Translations under genes and position numbers: made by a program
In this document: in pieces, positions 9,263 through 18,679 of the stretch
Numbering within the stretch: position 1 is the stretch's first letter
How the letters are laid out: the number at the start of each line of letters is the position of its first letter
NCBI RefSeq assembly: GCF_027000115.1
Contig: NZ_JALTON010000002.1
Span: 26,932 to 90,931, forward strand
Direction of reading: 5' to 3'
DNA from: Thiohalobacter sp.
GTDB taxonomy: Bacteria > Pseudomonadota > Gammaproteobacteria > Thiohalobacterales > Thiohalobacteraceae
DNA: 64,000 nucleotides
The notes under the pieces: model-generated
What the model saw: only the letters and a program-made list of their open reading frames with translations
Told to the model about the DNA's origin: nothing
Databases searched by the model: none

Positions 9263-10375
9263 TCAGAGCACGATCAGCTCGGCGCGCAGCGCACCGGCCT
9301 CCTTCAGCGCTTCGAGTATCGCCACCAGGTCACCGGGCGCGGCCCCGACCCGGTTGACCGCCAGCACGATGTCGTTGAGCGTGACGCCGGGCTCGAACAG
9401 GAACATGCGCCGGCCCGACTCTTCCACGGTCACGTCGCTGGAGGGGGTGACCACGGTCTGCCCGGCGGACAGCGGCGCGGGCTGGCTGACCTGCATGTCC
9501 TCGGTGATGGTCACGGTCAGGCTGCCGTGGGCGACCGCCGCCGGCATGACCCGTACATGGCTGCCGATCACCACGGTGCCGGTACGGGAGTTGACGATCA
9601 CCCGCGCCGGCGCGTCGCCCGGCATCACCTCGATGTTTTCCAGCATGGAGACGAAGGCCACCCGCTGGGCCGGATCGCGCGGCGCGTTGACGCGCACCGA
9701 GGAGGCGTCCAGGGGCCGCGCGGTGCCGGGGCCGACAGTGCGGTTTATGGACTCGGCCAGCCGGTTGGCCGTGGTGAAATCGGCCGTGTGCAGGTTCAGG
9801 GTCAGGCTGTCGCCCCGCGCGAAGGGCGAGCTGACCTCGCGCTCTACCGTCGCGCCGTTCGGGATGCGGCCGACGCTGGGTACGTTGACCGTGATGCGCG
9901 AGCCATCGCTGCCCTCTGCGCTGAGCCCGCCGACCACCAGGTTGCCCTGGGCCATGGCATAGACCTGCCCGTCGGCACCCTTGAGGGGGGTCATCAGCAA
10001 GGTGCCCCCGCGCAGGCTCTTGGCGTCGCCGATCGAGGAAACGGTGACATCGATGGTCTGGCCGCGCTTGGCGAAGGGCGGCAGGGTGGCGCTGATGGTG
10101 ACTGCGGCGACGTTCTTGGGCTTGGCATTGAGATCGGGCGGCACGGTGACGCCGAACCTGGCCAGCATGCTCTTGATGCTCTGCAGGGTATAGGGCACCT
10201 GCTGGGTCTTGTCACCGGTGCCGCTGAGCCCGACCACGATACCGTAGCCGACAAGCTGGTTGTCGCGCACGCCGGCCACGGCGGCAATGTCCTTGACCCG
10301 CTCGGCCAGGACCTGGCCCACGGCCAGCGGGAACAGCATTCCCAGGAGCACGAGTCTTTGAATCAGCCTGTTCAT
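9263..10375 (-). CDS. flgI: Flagellar P-ring protein FlgI
   Basis: 370 aa, typical length. FlgI forms the ring around the rod in the peptidoglycan layer. A cleavable signal peptide ([20 protein letters not shown], ending QVLA) is followed by the conserved start of the mature protein ([34 protein letters not shown]). The C-terminus ends [14 protein letters not shown], as in most FlgI. It lies between flgH and flgJ in the usual order. Confidence 0.97.
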   Translation of the reverse strand: MNRLIQRLVLLGMLFPLAVGQVLAERVKDIAAVAGVRDNQLVGYGIVVGLSGTGDKTQQVPYTLQSIKSMLARFGVTVPPDLNAKPKNVAAVTISATLPPFAKRGQTIDVTVSSIGDAKSLRGGTLLMTPLKGADGQVYAMAQGNLVVGGLSAEGSDGSRITVNVPSVGRIPNGATVEREVSSPFARGDSLTLNLHTADFTTANRLAESINRTVGPGTARPLDASSVRVNAPRDPAQRVAFVSMLENIEVMPGDAPARVIVNSRTGTVVIGSHVRVMPAAVAHGSLTVTITEDMQVSQPAPLSAGQTVVTPSSDVTVEESGRRMFLFEPGVTLNDIVLAVNRVGAAPGDLVAILEALKEAGALRAELIVL

Positions 10376-10394
10376 GTTGGTCTCTCCCCCGCCT

Positions 10395-11111
10395 TCAGAA
10401 CGGCCATATGGGGCTGTTGAAGAAGCGCGTCAGCCAGCCCATGGTGTTGGCATCGGCCAGGGTGCCGCGTCCGCTGTAGGTGATGCGGGCATCGGCGACC
10501 TGGCTCGACAGCACCGTGTTGTCCGCCTTGACGTCCTCGGGTCGCACGATGCCGGAAATCTGGATGTACTCGTCGCCCTGGTTCAGGGTCAGCCACTTTT
10601 CCCCGCGCACATAGAGGTTGCCGTTGGGCAGGACCTCGGCCACGGTGACACTGATGTTGCCGGTCAGGCTGTTGGACTGCTGGCTGTCACCCGAGCCGTC
10701 GAACTCGTTGGTCGAGTCCATGGCCGTGCCCAGCGTGCGGGTGCTGTCCTTGAGCCCCGGCAACAGCGGCACGTCGTAGCGCAGCGCCGAGCCCAGCAGG
10801 GTCGGATTGGCCGTATTGACCTTGGTCTCCTTGCTGGTGCTGGTGGTGGCCTTCTTGCTGGCCTGGGTCTTCTCCTGCAGGACGATGGTCAGGATGTCCC
10901 CGACCCGGCGCGCGGTCCGATCCTCGAACAGCGCCAGACCGTAGCCCGGCTGGTAGATGGCACCGTCGGTCTGTGCCGGCGGCGCGGGCACCGGCGGCAT
11001 GGCGGCGCGGTAGTTGCCGGGCGCCACCGACTGGCTGGCACAACCACCCAGCAGCAGGGCGTACAGCGCCAGTACCGTAGTGACGAGGCTGTTCCGGGCT
11101 TCAGCGTTCAT
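10395..11111 (-). CDS. flgH: Flagellar L-ring lipoprotein FlgH
   Basis: 238 aa outer-membrane lipoprotein forming the L-ring. The N-terminus is a lipoprotein signal with lipobox LLGGC (Cys about residue 24). Conserved motifs include [20 protein letters not shown], the Thr/Ser/Lys-rich stretch after [27 protein letters not shown] and [20 protein letters not shown]. It proves a Gram-negative envelope. It sits between flgG and flgI. Confidence 0.97.
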   Translation of the reverse strand: MNAEARNSLVTTVLALYALLLGGCASQSVAPGNYRAAMPPVPAPPAQTDGAIYQPGYGLALFEDRTARRVGDILTIVLQEKTQASKKATTSTSKETKVNTANPTLLGSALRYDVPLLPGLKDSTRTLGTAMDSTNEFDGSGDSQQSNSLTGNISVTVAEVLPNGNLYVRGEKWLTLNQGDEYIQISGIVRPEDVKADNTVLSSQVADARITYSGRGTLADANTMGWLTRFFNSPIWPF

Positions 11112-11129
11112 TGGCCTGTCCCGCGTTCA

Positions 11130-11915
11130 TCAGAGGTTGTTGTTGACGTACTGCAGCATGCGATCGCTGGTCGAGATGGCCTTGGAGTTCATCTCATAGG
11201 CGCGCTGGGTCTCGATCATGTTCACCAGTTCCTCGACCACGTTCACGTTGGAAGTTTCCAACGCGCCCTGGACGAGGGTACCCATGCCGCTGATCCCGGG
11301 ATTGCCGGTGATGGGCGCGCCGCTGGAAGCCGTTTCCAGGAACAGGCTGTCGCCGATGGGCTGCAGGCCGGTGGGGTTGATGAAGTCGGCAAGCTGGATA
11401 TTGCCAAGCTGGGTCGGTGCCGCCTGCCCCGAGATCTGCACCGACACCGTGCCGTCCGAGCCGATGGTCACGCTCTGCGCATTCTCGGGAATGGTGATGG
11501 AAGGCTGGATCAGGTTGCCGTTGGCCGTGACCAGTTGCCCGGTGGCATCGGTCATCAGGGCGCCGCTGCGGGTGTAGGCCAGGGTGCCGTCGGGCAGCAG
11601 CACCTGCAGGAAGCCGCGGCCGGAGATGGCGACATCGAGGCTGTTGTTGGTCTGCACGATGTTGCCCTGGGTGTGCAGCTTCTGTGTGGCGACCGCGCGC
11701 ACGCCGGTGCCCATCATGAAGCCGGAGGGCAACTGGGTATCCTGCGAGGCCTGGGCACCGGCCTGGCGCACGTTCTGGTAGAGCAGATCCTCGAACAGCG
11801 CGCGGTCCTTCTTGAAACCGGTGGTGTTGACATTGGCCAGGTTATTGGAGATGACGCTCATGCGCGTCTGCTGCGCCTCCAGGCCCGTCATCGCAACCCA
11901 CATTGCCTTGTTCAT
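11130..11915 (-). CDS. flgG: Flagellar distal rod protein FlgG
   Basis: 261 aa, exactly the usual FlgG length. It builds the distal rod. N-terminal signature [20 protein letters not shown] followed by [21 protein letters not shown]-terminal signature [20 protein letters not shown] and [19 protein letters not shown]. It lies 18 bp before flgH and about 35 bp after flgF. Confidence 0.98.
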   Translation of the reverse strand: MNKAMWVAMTGLEAQQTRMSVISNNLANVNTTGFKKDRALFEDLLYQNVRQAGAQASQDTQLPSGFMMGTGVRAVATQKLHTQGNIVQTNNSLDVAISGRGFLQVLLPDGTLAYTRSGALMTDATGQLVTANGNLIQPSITIPENAQSVTIGSDGTVSVQISGQAAPTQLGNIQLADFINPTGLQPIGDSLFLETASSGAPITGNPGISGMGTLVQGALETSNVNVVEELVNMIETQRAYEMNSKAISTSDRMLQYVNNNL

Positions 11916-11951
11916 TGCCTTTCTCCCGTCTCGATTTCAGTGCCGGCCGCG

Positions 11952-12695
11952 TCAGCCGGAGATATTCATCAACCGCGCGGACGCGGCATCGTTGTCGCGC
12001 GCGGCCTCCATGATCTTGGTCTGGGCCTCGAACTGGCGGGCCAGGCTCATCATGTTCATCAGCGCCTCGACGGCATTGACGTTGCTGGACTCCAGCGCCC
12101 CGCTCACCAGCCGCACGCTGGCATCGGCCGCTGCCGGAACCCCGTCACGGGTACGCAGCAGGCCATCGGCACCCTTGACCAGGATGGCCGGATCCGGGGC
12201 CACCAGCTTGATGCGGCCGATGACCGCGAGTTCGCTGGCCGCCTGCCCGATCGGTCGCACGGACAGGGTGCCGTCCTCGGCGATCTCGAGCTTCTCGGAG
12301 GGCGGCACGACCAGGAGACCGCCATCGCCCACCACGGGATGACCGGCGGATGTTTCCAGGACACCCTCGGGGGACAGCCTGAGATCCCCGGCACGGGTAT
12401 AGGCCTCGCTGCCATCCGGCGCCTGCACGGCCAGCCAGCCCTGGCCGTTGATGGCCACGTCCAGCTCGCGACCGGTCGCCCGGATGGCACCCTTGTCGTG
12501 GTCCACCGCCGGCGTCTCGTTGGTCGCATACACCCGGCTTGGATACACAGGGCCGTATACCGGCCGCGACCGGGCCGCCGCGAGGTCGGCCTGAAAACCG
12601 GTGGTGGCGACGTTGGCCAGGTTGTTGGCATTGATCGCCTGGCGCTCCATGATCTGGCTGGCACCACTGGCGGCGATGTAGAGCATGCGGTCCAT
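11952..12695 (-). CDS. flgF: Flagellar proximal rod protein FlgF
   Basis: 247 aa rod protein. N-terminus MDRMLYIAASGASQIMERQA then INANNLANVATTGFQADL is the FlgF form of the rod/hook family. C-terminus reads NVNAVEALMNMMSLARQFEA. It sits between flgE and flgG with short gaps, in standard order. Confidence 0.96.
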   Translation of the reverse strand: MDRMLYIAASGASQIMERQAINANNLANVATTGFQADLAAARSRPVYGPVYPSRVYATNETPAVDHDKGAIRATGRELDVAINGQGWLAVQAPDGSEAYTRAGDLRLSPEGVLETSAGHPVVGDGGLLVVPPSEKLEIAEDGTLSVRPIGQAASELAVIGRIKLVAPDPAILVKGADGLLRTRDGVPAAADASVRLVSGALESSNVNAVEALMNMMSLARQFEAQTKIMEAARDNDAASARLMNISG

Positions 12696-12717
12696 GGTCG
12701 GTCAGCGCCTCTCAGCC

Positions 12718-14019
12718 CTAGCGGATATTGATGATGGTCTGGGTAACGGTATCGGCGGTGCTGATCACCTGCGAGTTGGCCTGGAAGTTGCGCTGGGCCG
12801 TGATCAGGTTGATCAACTGTTCCGCGATATCCACGTTAGACGCCTCCAGCGCGCCGGACTGCACCAGGCCGAAACTGGCGGTTCCGGCCTCGCCGACCAG
12901 CCGGTCGCCCGAGGCGAAGGTCTCGGCCCAGTTGGTGTCACCCAACTGGCGCAGGCCCTGCACGTTGGGGAAGTTGGCCAGCGCGATCTTGCCCAGCGCC
13001 GTGGACTGGCCGTTGGTGTAGCGCGCCGAAACGACACCGGTGTCGGAGATGTCCAGGCCGGTGAGACGACCCGTCGAGAAACCGTCCTGGCTCAGGCCGT
13101 TCACGGCGAAGTCGCTGCCGTACTGGGTCATGTCGTTATAGTCGAGGTCCAGGGCCAGCGGCGCTGCGCCGGTGGTGCCGGCCAGCGACAGATTGTCGTA
13201 GTCGATTACGCCGGCGGTACCCGAGGAATTCGCGGTGTCCAGGCTGCCGTCGGTGTTGAACACCAGCGTGGCATAGCTGTCGGCACCACCGTTGAAAGTC
13301 ACGTTCTGCGCCGTACCCGAGCCGTCGTCCACGTACAGCCAGCTGTACCAGGTGTTGGCTGCGTTGGGGTCCTTGAGGTAGTAGGTCGTCGCGGTATGCT
13401 CGGTACCCAGCGAGTCGAATACCGTGAAGGAGGTCGAGTAGTCGTAGGTAGCGGCATTGCTGGGCGAAAAGGCGGCAATGGCGGCGGCCGTGGACGCGGC
13501 CGTGGCCCCGGCCGAGGTGTCACCGGCGTCCAGGTTGATGGCCAGGTCCACGTCGACGGTTGCCTGCGGCGCGCCTTCGGTCAGCGATATCCGCAGGTCG
13601 TTCAGCGAGCCGGTATTGAAGGTATTGGTGTTGCCGATGGGCGAGAAGACCTGCAGGCGCTGGCCCGAGGCATTGACCACGTAGCCCTCGCGGTCGATGC
13701 CAAAGGAACCCGCGCGGGTATAGATGTTGGTGCCGCCGTCGCTGAGCACGAAGAAGCCCTCGCCGTTGATCGCCAGGTCGAGATTGTTGTTGGTGAACTC
13801 TATGTTGCCCTGGGAAAACTGCTGGGCCACGCTCGACAGGCGCACGCCGCCGCCGACCGCGGTGTTGCTGACACCGCCCAGCGAGGTTGCGTAGACATCC
13901 GCGAACTCGGCGCGCGAGGACTTGAAGCCGTTGGTGCTGGCGTTGGCGATGTTGTTGCCGGTGACCTTGAGGTCCGAGGAAGCGGCATTGAGTCCGCTGA
14001 GTGCAATCCGGAAAGGCAT
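12718..14019 (-). CDS. flgE: Flagellar hook protein FlgE
   Basis: 433 aa hook subunit. N-terminal signature MPFRIALSGLNAASSDLKVT then GNNIANASTNGFKSSRAEFA; C-terminal signature ALEASNVDIAEQLINLITAQ and RNFQANSQVISTADTVTQTI. The centre carries the Asn/Asp/Thr/Gly-rich beta domains of hook proteins. It lies 15 bp after flgD. Confidence 0.97.
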   Translation of the reverse strand: MPFRIALSGLNAASSDLKVTGNNIANASTNGFKSSRAEFADVYATSLGGVSNTAVGGGVRLSSVAQQFSQGNIEFTNNNLDLAINGEGFFVLSDGGTNIYTRAGSFGIDREGYVVNASGQRLQVFSPIGNTNTFNTGSLNDLRISLTEGAPQATVDVDLAINLDAGDTSAGATAASTAAAIAAFSPSNAATYDYSTSFTVFDSLGTEHTATTYYLKDPNAANTWYSWLYVDDGSGTAQNVTFNGGADSYATLVFNTDGSLDTANSSGTAGVIDYDNLSLAGTTGAAPLALDLDYNDMTQYGSDFAVNGLSQDGFSTGRLTGLDISDTGVVSARYTNGQSTALGKIALANFPNVQGLRQLGDTNWAETFASGDRLVGEAGTASFGLVQSGALEASNVDIAEQLINLITAQRNFQANSQVISTADTVTQTIINIR

Positions 14020-14034
14020 GGTGTTCCCTCCTCG

Positions 14035-14712
14035 TCAGAGAATCTGCTTGACCTGGTTGAAGTCGATGGCGCCGACGCCCTTGAGATCCAGCACCAGTCC
14101 GGCGCTGCCCAGGGTCACGGCCTCGACATCGTTGGCAATCAGGGTTTCGAGTGCCTCGGTGCGGCCATCGATGGTCGCATCCGCGGTCACGAAGTAGGCG
14201 CCGGGCGCGGCGAAGCTGCCGTCGTCCCGAATGCCATCCCACTGGAAGGGCACATTGCCCGCGGCTTGCGCGCCCATCTCCAGGCTGCGCACCAGCTGGC
14301 CGCTGCTGTCGTAGATCTTGATGCCCACGTCCGGGCTGCCGTCGGGCAGCACCAGTTCACCCCTTATGACCCCGCCCGGGCTCAGCGAGCCGACGCCCGT
14401 GGGCGCCAGTACCTGGCGCCCCACCAGTGCCGCGGCCTGCAGGGACTGGTTGGAGACCAGCGACTGGCTGAGTTCCTTGAAGGACTTCTGCAGGTCCTCG
14501 ATGCCGGAGACGGTGCCGAATTGCGCCATCTGCGACAGGAACTCGCCGTTTTCCATGGGCTCGAAGGGATCCTGGTTGCGCAACTGCGCGACCATCAGAT
14601 CGAGGAAATCCTCCTGACCCAGCTTGTTGCGATCGGCCTCCTTTGCCTGGCTCTGGGCTATGGTGCGCAGGCCGACGTCGGCAAAGGCATCCAGTCCGTT
14701 GTTCTCGATCAT
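14035..14712 (-). CDS. flgD: Flagellar hook assembly scaffold FlgD
   Basis: 225 aa, typical. FlgD caps the growing hook and is not retained in the mature structure. Conserved motif LGQEDFLDLMVAQLRNQDPF with EPMENGEFLSQMAQFGTVSG is diagnostic. The C-terminal half is the FlgD Ig-like/Tudor region (VLPDGSPDVGIKIYDSSGQL, PFQWDGIRDDG). It sits between flgC and flgE. Confidence 0.97.
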   Translation of the reverse strand: MIENNGLDAFADVGLRTIAQSQAKEADRNKLGQEDFLDLMVAQLRNQDPFEPMENGEFLSQMAQFGTVSGIEDLQKSFKELSQSLVSNQSLQAAALVGRQVLAPTGVGSLSPGGVIRGELVLPDGSPDVGIKIYDSSGQLVRSLEMGAQAAGNVPFQWDGIRDDGSFAAPGAYFVTADATIDGRTEALETLIANDVEAVTLGSAGLVLDLKGVGAIDFNQVKQIL

Positions 14713-14727
14713 CTCGCTTCATCTCCC

Positions 14728-15144
14728 TCACTGGCCCAGGCGCAGCGTGGCGAGCAGCATCTGCTTGGAGGTGTTGAGCACCTCGACGCTGTTCTGGTAG
14801 CTGCGGGACGCGGAAATCATGTTCACCATCTCATCCACCGGGTTGACGTTGGGCAGATAGATATAACCCTGCTCGTCGGCCAGCGGGTTGCCGGGATCGT
14901 ACTTCTGCTGCGGTGGCGCGGTGGACTCCGTGATGCCCAGCACCCGCACGCCGACCGCCGGATCGGACTGCGGGTCCAGGCCCTTCAACACCGCCGCGAA
15001 GACCGGCTGGCGTGCCCTGTAGGCCGCTTCCGGCGAACCGGCGGCGGTTTCGGCATTGGCCAGATTGCTGGCGGTGGTGTTCAGGCGCACGCTCTGCGCG
15101 CTCATGGCGGAACCGGCGATGTCGAACACCTTGAACAGTGACAT
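14728..15144 (-). CDS. flgC: Flagellar proximal rod protein FlgC
   Basis: 138 aa, the normal FlgC length. N-terminus MSLFKVFDIAGSAMSAQSVR and LNTTASNLANAETAAGSPEA; C-terminus NPVDEMVNMISASRSYQNSV and EVLNTSKQMLLATLRLGQ. It starts 3 bp after the flgB stop, so the pair is translationally coupled. Confidence 0.97.
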   Translation of the reverse strand: MSLFKVFDIAGSAMSAQSVRLNTTASNLANAETAAGSPEAAYRARQPVFAAVLKGLDPQSDPAVGVRVLGITESTAPPQQKYDPGNPLADEQGYIYLPNVNPVDEMVNMISASRSYQNSVEVLNTSKQMLLATLRLGQ

Positions 15145-15147
15145 GGC

Positions 15148-15543
15148 TTATTCCCCCTTGATGGCAGCCTTCAGGCCCTTGATGCGGCCACTGAGAAAGG
15201 TCAGCGTCGCCTGATACCTGACGGCGTTTTCGGAAAAGGCGGCCTGCTCGACCTGACTGTCGACCGTGTTGCCGTCGAGCGAGGGCTGGCTGGGAACGCG
15301 GAACTTGAGCGGGGCGCCGCCGTAGGCAGGCTCGCCAAGGGGAATATGGCCGGGTTGAGTGACCCGCATGGCCAGGCGACGACCCTGCGCCTGGTCGAAG
15401 GCAGCGCGAAAGTCGATGTCGCGGGCCTTGTAGTTGGGCGTGTCGGCATTGGCCAGATTCGAGGCCAGCACCTCGGTGCGCCGGGCACGCAGCTTGAGTG
15501 CCTGCGGCAGCGGACCCAGAGCGGAATCGAAACTTATCGGCAT
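15148..15543 (-). CDS. flgB: Flagellar proximal rod protein FlgB
   Basis: 131 aa, typical. MPISFDSALGPLPQALKLRA with LASNLANADTPNYKARDIDF is the FlgB signature. The ATG at 15543 gives the right N-terminus; the frame is open upstream to 15669 but that part is not FlgB-like and would cover the sigma-54 promoter. It is the first gene of the flgBCDEFGHIJKL run, with a consensus sigma-54 site about 40-55 bp upstream. Confidence 0.97.
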   Translation of the reverse strand: MPISFDSALGPLPQALKLRARRTEVLASNLANADTPNYKARDIDFRAAFDQAQGRRLAMRVTQPGHIPLGEPAYGGAPLKFRVPSQPSLDGNTVDSQVEQAAFSENAVRYQATLTFLSGRIKGLKAAIKGE

Positions 15544-15875
15544 GGCGTCCTCGAACTTGAGCGTTTCCTGCCCAGTGCATAGCAACGCCCGTGCCATGCC
15601 GGCATTCCGTCGCCGTCCGACAGGCCCTCCGCCATGCGTGCCCGGCCACCGGGGAGGCCCGGAGCGCAACCCCGGATTCAGATCGAATGGACTTTGAGAT
15701 CAATCAATTGCAGAGGGAGAACCGCACACACCGGAGGCCATGGGCTGCCCCGTGACGGGCTAAAAGCGGGGGCAGACAAGGCCGGGGCAGCGCGTGGCCG
15801 CCAGTGGCACCGAGGGGACGGACGGGGCGGCAAGGCGGCAAGATCCCGCCGCCTGACGGCAAGGTGGCCGGCCGC
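15544..15875. other. 332-bp spacer between cheR and flgB
   Basis: The flgB-proximal end carries a sigma-54 promoter (15581-15596). The remaining roughly 280 bp shows no supportable gene. It is GC-rich and could hold an activator binding site for the sigma-54 promoter, but I see no clear dyad that I can assign. Confidence 0.5.
15581..15596 (-). promoter_or_regulatory. Sigma-54 promoter of the flgB operon
   Basis: The minus strand reads TGGCACGGGCGTTGCT, a full match to TGGCACG-N4-TTGCW with GG and GC correctly spaced. It lies 38-53 bp upstream of the flgB ATG. In bacteria with FleQ/FlrC-type control such a site drives the rod-hook operon. Confidence 0.9.
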
Positions 15876-16763
15876 TCAGGCCCGGCGGCTGTTCAGGGCC
15901 GGTCGCGGTGTGGCCCCGGCGAGCCGCGGCAGATCGTCCTTGACCCGGTACACCGAACCGCGGCGCGCCTTAACCATCTCGAACTCGTCCGAGTACTGGG
16001 TGATGGACTCGGACGAACCCAGGAACAGATAGCCGCCGGGATTCAGCGCCCGGGCCATGCGCGCCAGGATGTCGCGCTTGGATTCCGTGGAGAAGTAGAT
16101 CAGCACATTGCGACAGAAGATGACGTCGAACTTGCCCAGCAGGGTATAGCTCTGCATCAGGTTGAGCTGGCTGAATCTCACCCGCCCTGTGATCTCCGGC
16201 TTGACCTTCCAGTCACGGCCGAAGGGCATGAAGAAGCGCTCCCGGCGTTCCTCGGACAGGCCGCGCGCCACCGCCAGCGCATCGTAGCGCGCGGCCCTGG
16301 CCTCCTCGAGAATGGCCGGCGAGATGTCGGTGGCCAGGATCTCGACCTCGCCCAGTCGGCCCGGATGGGCGCTCAGGTATTCCTGCGCCGTCATGCTGAT
16401 GGAATAGGGCTCCTGGCCCGACGAACAGGCGGCCGACCAGATGCGGACCTTGCGTACCCGGCGCTCGGCCAGGTCGGGAAATATGATCTCTTTCAGGATG
16501 TCGAACGGAAAGGCATCGCGAAACCAGAAGGTCTCGTTGGTGGTCATGGCCTCGACCACCTGCTCGCGCAGGCGCCGCCCCGAGGCCGCCTTCAGGCGCT
16601 TCACCAGTTCACCCAGGTCCGGAATATCTTCCTCGATCAGCAGGCGACCCAGCCGGCTCATGACCAGGTAGTGCTTGTTGTCGCCCAGCAGGATGCCGCA
16701 GGCCTCTTCCAGGTAGTCCCGGAAGGCATCATAGTGGTCGTCGTTGATTGCGCTGCGTGTCAA
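15876..16763 (-). CDS. cheR: Chemotaxis protein methyltransferase CheR
   Basis: About 295 aa. CheR uses S-adenosylmethionine to methylate glutamates on chemoreceptors. The N-terminal CheR domain (YDAFRDYLEEACGILLGDNK, MTTNETFWFRD) and C-terminal SAM-binding domain (RIWSAACSSGQEPYSISMTA, ILATDISPAILEEARAARYD, DVIFCRNVLIYFS, GGYLFLGSSESI) are complete. No ATG fits the N-terminus. I prefer the TTG at 16763 (LTRSAINDDHYDAF), which has AGGGA upstream; another in-frame TTG at 16826 would add 21 residues. It follows cheV by roughly 40-100 bp and likely shares its sigma-28 promoter. Confidence 0.95.
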   Translation of the reverse strand: MTRSAINDDHYDAFRDYLEEACGILLGDNKHYLVMSRLGRLLIEEDIPDLGELVKRLKAASGRRLREQVVEAMTTNETFWFRDAFPFDILKEIIFPDLAERRVRKVRIWSAACSSGQEPYSISMTAQEYLSAHPGRLGEVEILATDISPAILEEARAARYDALAVARGLSEERRERFFMPFGRDWKVKPEITGRVRFSQLNLMQSYTLLGKFDVIFCRNVLIYFSTESKRDILARMARALNPGGYLFLGSSESITQYSDEFEMVKARRGSVYRVKDDLPRLAGATPRPALNSRRA

Positions 16764-16867
16764 ACCGGGATCCCTGCTTGTTCCCTTGCTGCTTCCGTAC
16801 CGGCGGGTGCCGTCACGCTTCCGCAAGCGCCCGGCGGGCGCCCACGGGACAGGCGTCCGGTGACCGG

Positions 16868-17818
16868 TCAGTCACCTCGGAGCTGCGCGCGCTTGCGATC
16901 CACCTGCTTGAGCACGGACTTGGCCAGCAGGTCCGGCTTGAACTTGGCGATGAACTCGTTGGCGCCGACCTTCTCCACCATCGCGTTGTTGAACACGCCG
17001 GACAGCGAGGTGTGCAGCAGGATATACAGATGCTGAAGCTGCGGGTGCTCGCGTACCTTGGTGGTAAAGGTATAGCCGTCCATTTCCGGCATCTCCACGT
17101 CGGAGATCACCATGGACAGGCGCTCGACCCGCTGCGGATCTTCCTCCAGCCAGGTGAGCAACTGGTTGAGCGCCTTCTTGCCGTCGGTGGCCAGGGTGCA
17201 CTCGATGCCGAGCTGGTCGAGCGTGCGCTTGATCTGGTTGCGTGCCACCATCGAGTCGTCCGCCACCAGGACATGAGGGCGCTCCAGGATATCGTCATCA
17301 TCGGCCCGGGCCTCTTCCAGCACCTCGGCGGAAACCGTCTCCTCCATCCGGATGACCTCGGACAACACCTGTTCGACATCGATGATCTCGACCAGATCGC
17401 CATCGATCTCGGTGACCGCGGTGAGATAGTTGTCCTTTCCGGCTCCCTGTGGCGGCGGCATGATCTGTTCCCAGTTCATGTTGACGATCCGGTCCACCAT
17501 ACGCACCAGGAAGCCCTGCACGCTGCGGTTGAACTCGGTAACGATGACGAAGGCATCCTTGGGATCGGCGGACCCGGCACCAATGGCCATGCCCAGATCC
17601 AGCACCGGAATGGTCTTGCCACGCATGTTGGCAATGCCCCGCACGACCGGATGGGCATGCGGCACGTCGGTCAACGGCGGACACTGGATCACTTCCTGGA
17701 TCTTGAACACGTTGATCCCGAAACGCTGCGGGGTTCCGAGCTGGAACATGAGGATTTCCAGGCGGTTGTGGCCGGCGAGTTGGGTGCGCTGGTCGACGCT
17801 GGCGAGTACGCTGCTCAT
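16868..17818 (-). CDS. cheV: Chemotaxis coupling protein CheV (CheW-receiver fusion)
   Basis: 316 aa. The N-terminal CheW-like domain (about 15-165; LEILMFQLGTPQRFGINVFK, ANMRGKTIPVLDLGMAIGA) links receptors to CheA. The C-terminal receiver domain (about 185-310) has the acidic pair in VLVADDSMVARN, the phospho-acceptor Asp in MVISDVEMPEMDGY and the conserved Lys in FIAKFKPD. The ATG has AGGAGAACGG before it. A sigma-28 promoter lies at 17865-17891. Together with cheR it forms a two-gene chemotaxis unit next to the rod-hook operon. Confidence 0.97.
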   Translation of the reverse strand: MSSVLASVDQRTQLAGHNRLEILMFQLGTPQRFGINVFKIQEVIQCPPLTDVPHAHPVVRGIANMRGKTIPVLDLGMAIGAGSADPKDAFVIVTEFNRSVQGFLVRMVDRIVNMNWEQIMPPPQGAGKDNYLTAVTEIDGDLVEIIDVEQVLSEVIRMEETVSAEVLEEARADDDDILERPHVLVADDSMVARNQIKRTLDQLGIECTLATDGKKALNQLLTWLEEDPQRVERLSMVISDVEMPEMDGYTFTTKVREHPQLQHLYILLHTSLSGVFNNAMVEKVGANEFIAKFKPDLLAKSVLKQVDRKRAQLRGD

Positions 17819-17864
17819 TCCCGTTCTCCTGTGCTCAGGGCTGAATGCGAGGGGTCATGCCCGA

Positions 17865-17891
17865 TTATCGGCGCGTGGCCACCTTCCTTTA
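17865..17891 (-). promoter_or_regulatory. Sigma-28 promoter of cheV-cheR
   Basis: The minus strand reads TAAAGGAA, an 11-base spacer, then GCCGATAA. The -10 is a perfect FliA element and the -35 matches 6 of 8. It lies about 50-70 bp upstream of cheV and abuts the divergent sigma-54 site of flgA. Confidence 0.85.
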
Positions 17892-17893
17892 CC

Positions 17894-17909
17894 CGGCACG
17901 GCACTTGCA
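17894..17909 (+). promoter_or_regulatory. Sigma-54 promoter of flgA
   Basis: The plus strand reads CGGCACGGCACTTGCA: one mismatch to TGGCACG-N4-TTGCW, with GG and GC 10 bases apart. It is 35-50 bp upstream of the flgA ATG and only 2 bp from the -35 of the opposing cheV promoter. Confidence 0.75.
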
Positions 17910-17943
17910 TCGCTCCTGCGCAGAGGACATCGCGAGGAAACCC

Positions 17944-18657
17944 ATGCTCAACGGAATCCGACTTATCCGTATGCTCGCCGCGCTGCCGCTGGCCCTGGCC
18001 GGATGGACCGTTGCCGCACCCGCGGCGCAGGACCTGGCAGCCATCCGCGCCAGCGCCGAGGCCCTGCTGCTGGAACAGGCCTCCGCCCACCACAGTGGGC
18101 GGGTCGAGGTCCGTATCGGCCGCCTGGACCCCCGGCTCAAGCTGGCACCCTGCCGGCAGCCGCTGGAAGCCCGGTTGCCGGATGGCGCCCGCCTGATCGG
18201 CCGCAGCAGCGTCCAGGTCAGCTGCCCCGACCTGCCCGGCTGGAGCCTGTATGTCACTGGACAGATTGATGTTTTCCAGAAGATGCTGGTCACGCGCCGG
18301 GCCATTGCGCGAGGCGAGACGCTCAGCCGCGACGACCTGGTGCTGGCCGAACGCAACCTCGCCCGTCTGCAGGGCGGCGGTTTCGACGACCCCGCCGAGA
18401 TCCTGGGCAAGGTCGCCGTGCGCGCCCTGCCCGCCGGCACCCCGCTGCGGCCGGCACTGGTGCGCGGACGCAAGCTGATCAGCCGCGGCGACCGGGTCAC
18501 GCTGGTCGCCGATCAGGGGGGTATCCAGGTCCGCATGCAGGGCGAGGCGGTCAGCGACGGCCGCGCCGGCGAGCGGGTCCGGGTCCGCGCCCTCAGCTCC
18601 CGGCGCATTGTCGAGGGACGGGTTGCCGGCGCAGGTGTCGTAAAAGTGACGCTTTAG
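17944..18657 (+). CDS. flgA: Flagellar P-ring assembly chaperone FlgA
   Basis: 237 aa periplasmic protein needed for FlgI polymerisation. A signal peptide (MLNGIRLIRMLAALPLALAG, ending TVAAPA) precedes the mature protein. The C-terminal SAF/chaperone part carries VTRRAIARGETLSRDDLVLA, LPAGTPLRPALVRG, SRGDRVTLVADQGGIQVRMQ and GRAGERVRVRALSSRRIVEG, all standard for FlgA. The ATG at 17944 is chosen for the signal peptide and a GAGGAAA ribosome site; the frame is open from 17845 but that would read through the promoter. Confidence 0.95.
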   Translation: MLNGIRLIRMLAALPLALAGWTVAAPAAQDLAAIRASAEALLLEQASAHHSGRVEVRIGRLDPRLKLAPCRQPLEARLPDGARLIGRSSVQVSCPDLPGWSLYVTGQIDVFQKMLVTRRAIARGETLSRDDLVLAERNLARLQGGGFDDPAEILGKVAVRALPAGTPLRPALVRGRKLISRGDRVTLVADQGGIQVRMQGEAVSDGRAGERVRVRALSSRRIVEGRVAGAGVVKVTL

Positions 18658-18679
18658 TGGCGCCCCGACAAAATGGCGC

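Noticed and set aside
10374..15141. Two very long open frames antisense to flgC-flgH
   Set aside because: Both are shadows of conserved rod and hook genes; Gly/His/Val-rich with no start site support.
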